Assembly: GCF_001949145.1 (NCBI RefSeq)
Contig: NW_019091423.1
Coordinates: 33,152 to 97,151 of the forward strand
Source of the DNA: Acanthaster planci
Lineage: Eukaryota > Echinodermata > Asteroidea > Valvatida > Acanthasteridae
Length of the DNA stretch: 64,000 bases
Direction: 5' to 3'
Below, in pieces: positions 59,101 through 64,000 of the stretch. A program made the translations under genes and the position numbers. Under the pieces are notes generated by a model. It did not search any database. It was not told the origin of the DNA and saw only the letters and a program-made list of their open reading frames with translations. How positions within the stretch are numbered: the first letter of the stretch is position 1; each line of letters opens with the position of its first letter.

Positions 59101-61220
59101 GTAGCTTGTACACATTAATGTAGGACCCTGAGCCCAGCAGTCCCATGAGTATGAGTGACGCTGATGATCATTTGGTTTCTTCTAACTCCTACAATGAGAA
59201 TCACCTTGTCGACAACATCAGCATGATCAGCAGCACTGAAGCCATTTTGCCATAACAAATTATAGTACAAACTTTTGGAAGAAGACGCCATCAACAATGC
59301 AGTTGCCAGCAAGCTGGCACCGGTTCATGTATTGTCCGGGGAGGATTCAACGAGACAGCTGAACACCGACAGTATGTTTTATAGTTGTACAACGTGCAAT
59401 AAAAAAAATTACCAGAGAAAACAACTGAAAAAGTTTGCCGAATTAATGTAAAATCCTCTGTCTTTATGGAAACAAATTAAGTCCAAATACCAGCTTAAAA
59501 TAATACGAAGCAACATTTTTGGTTGTAGGGCACCCACCGGATGATACATTTATCGGTACATGTACTTTCACCGTGTCATGGAGGGAGTGTACCGTACAGT
59601 TGGGAACATCTCGAGCCCAGGCCAGTTCTACTCTCGGCAGCCCCGGCATTTGCATACATGTACATGTATGTGTACCACAGAATGTACCGGTAGTGCCACA
59701 CACGTACATGTACATGTGTACCAGTACATGCATTTCAGTTCACGATAATGTTTTCATGAACATGTTGACACTGTAGTATCTATGTTTGGAATGCAAAATT
59801 GACAACAGTATGGGGAGAAAAAAGGTCATGGTGATATTTTGAAACAAAATCAAAAATCCTAATTGTCACAAGAATAGTACTGTCCACAACTAGGGCAAAG
59901 GGTCGATTACCTTTACGTGTCAATGTGGTGAACTTACAACAAACATCAATAAATTCCCTAGGTATTGTGTCTTTATTTGAGTTCTAAAATAAATGGTTTT
60001 TCATGGACAATCTTGACTCTGTGTGTGGTTTAAAAGTTACATGTACATGTCATATGTACACTAGATATTACTTGACTTGTGTCAAAGTTCAAGTCACAAC
60101 TGTTGAACACCACTGAACTCAATACATGTACATGTGCATGTACTGGAACCTGTATGCAAGAGAACATGACCTTGTAATATGGAACTCACGACACAAAATT
60201 TGTGAGGGAAATGTGAAGAAATAAATTTGTATAGTGTATCTGGGCTACTCTGTGGAAGGTTTGCAGCTGCCACCAACGATGCACTTATTGGGCACTCTAT
60301 TTTTGGTCATTTGTGACCGGTTATATCGAACTCAAAATTCCTGCTAAGTTGTAGCTGCACTGTTGTTGGGCCGCTGGGAGAGACATCCAGGAAGATTCCA
60401 CACACTGCATGCAGGCCCATTGCCATGCCTGCCAAACAACGGTATGCCTTCATATCGCGCATGATTACAGCACAGACGAGGCCGTGCCCCTCCCACATGT
60501 ACATGTATCGCATCATAATTTTGGCCCATTCACATGCAGCCCTCAACGATGATTTCTAGACAGACGACGATTTTTATAATGATCTAGCCTGGAAACTAAG
60601 GTTCTAAAAGTCACTTTTAAAATTGGTCAGATGGCAAGAATCATGAATTATTTTGGGTTTAGTAGGTTTTCAGCCACACATAATGTCCTCCATCTTTGAA
60701 CTACATCTTGAAGATCGGGGGGTTTTTTGTTTATGACTATGCCCCAAAAACACCATTAGTGAAAAAAAAAATGAGTCCTCTAAAAAGGGCAAAGATTCAC
60801 ACCAATACATACATGTACGGGTGTCTACATGTACCAGAGCTTTGGAAACTTTTTCCTGAACAAAAAAAAAATTGCAGAAGATTTATATTTCAAAAGACCT
60901 ACAGTATGCAAGTACACTGTATACATGTACTTGTACAAGAGAAGGCATTGTACCAGTATGGTCAAAGTGACAATAAATTACATGGCACTGAATCAACAAA
61001 TACCGGTATCGTAAATTACATGCAGTTGCACATTCAAAGGTAATGTGCTTGTACATGTAGATGTAGATTTACATGGCGTCTTCCTAAATTCCAAAAATTT
61101 CAAAGATAGTTGCATGTACCGGTACATGTAAGCACAATCTACATGTTCAACTACCGTAAACAATGGCGTTGTTGGACTACATGAAGTTATTTTTTATCCC
61201 GCCATGTACTCACATGTTTT

Positions 61221-61321
61221 CTTACATGTACATGTACACCTACTGTACATGTACCGGTACATGTAGCCATGTACATGTACACGTATAGTCAGGTGTACAT
61301 GTACAAATGTACTTGTACTTG
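61221..61321. repeat. Dense ACATGT / ACCGGT cluster
   Basis: Within 100 bases the words ACATGTACATGTAC, GTACATGTACCGGTACATGT and their variants recur at least seven times, separated by short unrelated sequence. It is the densest of many such clusters in the window and is not a regular tandem array. Confidence 0.8.
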
Positions 61322-61688
61322 TGTAAGCATGTGGTTTGCTACAAAATGTGGCACGTGTGTGCACACAGTGAGATCATGACACCCCTATAAATCCTGCACA
61401 TGAACGAGAAACAAGATTCATAAAGCAGGGAAAACTATGAGATAAATGTCCTCTGCTCCTGTGTGAAAGAACCTCAAGAAAAAGACCAATCATTCGGGAC
61501 ACAGGAAACTGCCCCTTGTGGGGTGTATGCTGTAGATGGCTTTCACGAGCACACTGTATACATGTACATGTACAAAAAAGGAAGTTTAAAAATTGCGCAA
61601 AACAGGTGTTTCTGCAAATACAGAAAGAAGAGTCACTTGGGAAACAAACCTGAATTTTTCATGGCAAATGCCTACAGAATATTTTCAA

Positions 61689-61752
61689 GATGTATTTTTG
61701 CGTTGGGGAGATGTTAATTATATATAACAGGTTTGCCCTTACCCAACGTATA
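61689..61752 (+). mobile_element. Second, shortened copy of the 23502-23715 element
   Basis: AGATGTATTTTTGCGTTGGGGAG and ATGTTAAT match the left part of the insert at 23517-23700. The next bases, TATATAACAGGTTTGCCC and TTACCCAACGTATA, match the reverse complement of its right arm. The tRNA-like middle is absent, so this copy is internally deleted or rearranged. Confidence 0.7.
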
Positions 61753-62644
61753 GTCATTAACCCAAAAAGTACATGTAGTAACTTGTACAGTTTATCCTTT
61801 GGTAGGTCAAGTTCTCAGGAAGTTGGAATGCTAAAAAGTTGCAATTTCATGAAAATCAGAAATTTTGCCCACCTTTAAAAATAGTCAGTGACTCAGTTAG
61901 GAGGTGCTGATAAGGGTGTGTACACGTGTACTTAAATATTCCAGCATCTGCTGGGTAGGGACAGGATTACATTATTGGCCAGGCACCGGAGGGGAATCAG
62001 TTGTGAACAGTGTGTTTGGCTATTGGTAGTTGCAGTGATCATCATAATAGGCCATAGATAATAAATCTGGTGGGCCCTGCAGTGTACATGGATGTGGTCA
62101 AATTATCACAGTGATTCACTCAAGAATGACAATGCCAATCTACCAAAATGACACAACTCCAATCTTCAACTCTACCTTGATTAGTTGGGGTACAAAGCGG
62201 GAGTGCTTTTCTTGACAAGTTTCAGTTGCTAAATGTAATGAAGGACAAGCCTCGGGTTTCAATTAGATCTGAACATGGCAGTTTTCTTTTTTTCCCCTCC
62301 TGTTAATACTACTGCCAAAAAAAACCATGGGGGAAAAGTTGAGGTAAACTGACACAACAGTGTATTAGTACATGTACATGTACCAGAACGTAATTATAAC
62401 TGCATACATGTACATGTGCATGTACCGGTACCCGTATATTATGGGATCCACAGTAGCTTAGTAAGCAAACAAGCTTTACCATGGTGCATGGCTGCATGCA
62501 AATTAAAATTTGCATCTTGAAACACTGCAAAATGCTACCGGCCAGATGGAATAAATCTTGTTTGATGTCACCAGAGACTGCAGTGTATGAGCATTTAATG
62601 CATGTACATGTAAGTCAACATTCAAGGCCAGGTTGTTTCACACA

Positions 62645-62751
62645 ATATGGATCTTGATTAGAGATCCCATCGCTGGTTCGCTCCATCCATTAGGTGGGAT
62701 TTGGTGTCAGTAAAACAACAATGGATCACTGATCACGATCCAGATCCATAT
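62645..62751. mobile_element. 107-bp MITE, single-unit relative of the 50-bp array
   Basis: The ends ATATGGATCTTGAT and ATCCAGATCCATAT are inverted repeats. Inside, TTAGAGATCCCATCGCTGGTTCGCTCCATCCATTAGG aligns with one unit of the array at 41731-42095 (TTAGTGATCCCAAAGCTGG, then CTATCCACTAACC). It therefore looks like the unamplified form of that element. Confidence 0.7.
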
Positions 62752-62935
62752 AAAACTACCCAGCCCTTTAATTCAGTTCCAATCTGTAGAGGCTAGATAT
62801 TAAATCCCAAACTTGTCTGAAGCTGGCGTTTTGCCTTGACACTTTATGCACATTTTATGCATACATTTACAGTAGTGTATGAATGCATGAATATTGGGAA
62901 GAGTTTTCAAGTTCAGATTCATTTGATCTACATGT

Positions 62936-63199
62936 ATATGGGCGATTCACAATAGTGCGCCTCCAAGAGTTTGTAATGCATTGGCCAATCACAACCTGTA
63001 AAATCTGTCGACCCTTTCCACCCGTCCATGGTACTCGTTGGTACTTCACCAAGTAAAACTCATTTCAATCCCCATGATCATATAATGAGGATATCCCAAC
63101 TTCATGGACAAACCCGCATTGGGTCGACAGATTTCACTCATCATGATTGGCCAAGGCATTGCAAACTCTTGGAGGCACACTACTGTGAATCACTCATAT
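62936..63199. mobile_element. GATTCAC foldback family, copy 2 (complete)
   Basis: The arms start ATATGGGCGATTCACAATAG and end CTACTGTGAATCACTCATAT. They pair over about 75 bases, including CTCCAAGAGTTTG with CAAACTCTTGGAG, and GTCGACCC with GGGTCGAC. A ~105-base loop lies between. The element is 264 bases long and non-coding. A (GTACAT)n run at 63218-63250 follows directly. Confidence 0.88.
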
Positions 63200-63217
63200 T
63201 ACACGGAGATACCGGTA

Positions 63218-63250
63218 CATGTACATGTACATGTATGTACATGTACATGT
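63218..63250. repeat. (GTACAT)n microsatellite
   Basis: About five near-perfect hexamers of the self-complementary ACATGT/GTACAT word run in tandem. Similar short runs occur at 17349-17391 and 49335-49357. Confidence 0.85.
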
Positions 63251-64000
63251 AAATACACACGTCAGCCTTCAACTGCAACCTTACCAATTCCAAACTTCTT
63301 GAAACAAGCCACAGAAGCAAAATCCTCAGGAGATGAGAGTGATGAACTGACCAAGGCTGACACTAACTAAATTGAGATGTAATCAAGGCCTTACTCTGAC
63401 AATGGATTCTCCTCTGGGGGCAAACAAAGGCCACAGGAATGACGTCCGATCACTGTCCCCTGCCCTCCTTTAGACAAACTCAAGCCTACAGCAAGACAGG
63501 GCACAGCCCGGTTTCTCCTACTGTCCCCACTGTGCTGTTCTTACACTCGTAAGTCAATAATTGAACGGGGAGGAGGGGGGAGATTTGTGTTCTTTCCTTG
63601 CTACCAGTAATTTGCTGACGGCATTTCATAAATTATGATGAGGATGGCGTGAGGGGAGAAAACTGATACAGGAAGAGGAGGATGGGAAAAAAAGTAAAAG
63701 AGACCAACTCCCTGAGGAAATACATGTACATACATGTACAATTACATGCAGGTGGTACATGTAAATCCACACATAACACAAGCACATACATGTACATACT
63801 AGTATGTCAGGTATGTGTGTACAGGTGCAGCCAAAGGTAGAAGATGACTGGAAGTTTAAGTCTGAGTCCACGAACAAGCCAAGGGATTTTTGTACTCGCA
63901 CGCACAGTCTGTGACACATCACATTACAGCCAACAGTGTTAATGCAGATTCATACTGAAAATTCAATTACTATTCAATTCAGAAAATTATGCCATACATG

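Larger units (their letters stand above)
55118..64000 (-). other. Upstream intron, no N-terminal exon found
   Basis: I searched this 8.9 kb on the minus strand for the LGN TPR1-3 signatures (for example YSQLGNAY or GNLGNTLKVLG) and found none, so it is taken as intron. It is the part richest in ACATGT/ACCGGT words and contains four further repeats listed separately. Poly(A) of about 15 bases lies near 58759. Small open frames on both strands, including one of 165 codons at 57007-57504, are mostly translations of ACATGT-rich DNA. Confidence 0.7.

Noticed and set aside
59115-59312. Minus-strand frame starting MASSSKSLYYN as an alternative N-terminus
   Set aside because: It does not resemble the LGN N-terminus, no donor in a suitable phase was found, and it has no family match.
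63256-63370. Plus-strand frame ending SSGDESDELTKADTN as a last exon of another gene
   Set aside because: The upstream CGTCAG lacks a pyrimidine tract, the segment follows a (GTACAT)n run and a MITE, and I see no further exon on that strand.

Overview
This window is eukaryotic: draft nuclear DNA from an invertebrate animal. The evidence is widely spaced small exons with GT-AG splice sites, multi-kilobase introns, many decayed non-autonomous DNA transposons and one 610-base assembly gap. Protein similarity to vertebrate LGN and the pervasive ACATGT/ACCGGT words suggest an invertebrate deuterostome such as a lancelet or echinoderm, but the sequence alone does not settle the species.

One gene dominates. 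It lies on the minus strand and encodes the C-terminal three quarters of a GPSM2/LGN/AGS3/Pins-type G-protein signalling modulator. I could place twelve consecutive exons between 55117 and 6518. All splice phases agree, and together they give 510 residues plus a stop. Reading 5' to 3': exons at 55117-54975, 53624-53501, 45370-45255, 41586-41431 and 40328-40220 each carry one TPR repeat (TPR4 to TPR8 by comparison with vertebrate LGN). The exon at 36764-36679 closes the TPR domain. Small exons at 35357-35308 and 32988-32924 and a Ser-rich exon at 31549-31361 form the linker, which includes a conserved RRQSMERLEL site. Exons at 26818-26674, 8877-8684 and 6673-6518 carry four GoLoco motifs. The start codon and TPR1-3 are not in the window; they should lie beyond base 64000. 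In known relatives the TPR half binds NuMA/Mud or Inscuteable and the GoLoco half binds GDP-bound G-alpha-i/o, which anchors spindle-pulling force at the cortex during oriented or asymmetric division.

The rest is introns plus the downstream flank (1-6517), where I see no second protein gene. The introns hold a rich set of mobile DNA: a TTAA-flanked piggyBac-like MITE family (five copies, two of them inverted around the assembly gap); a 253-bp hAT-like foldback element with an exact 8-bp target duplication; a MITE with perfect 53-bp terminal inverted repeats; another foldback family in two copies; a 0.5-kb foldback element; a tRNA-like retroposon flanked by an exact 15-bp duplication; and CAGGG-ended hAT-like elements. 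There are also minisatellites with 13-, 26-28-, 50- and about 94-bp periods. Several of these sit close to exons.

The most unusual points of the gene itself are a GC-AG intron, a weak donor after TPR7 whose read-through would give a TPR-only protein, a 17.8-kb intron that separates GoLoco 1 from GoLoco 2-4, and linker exons whose phases allow frame-preserving skipping.
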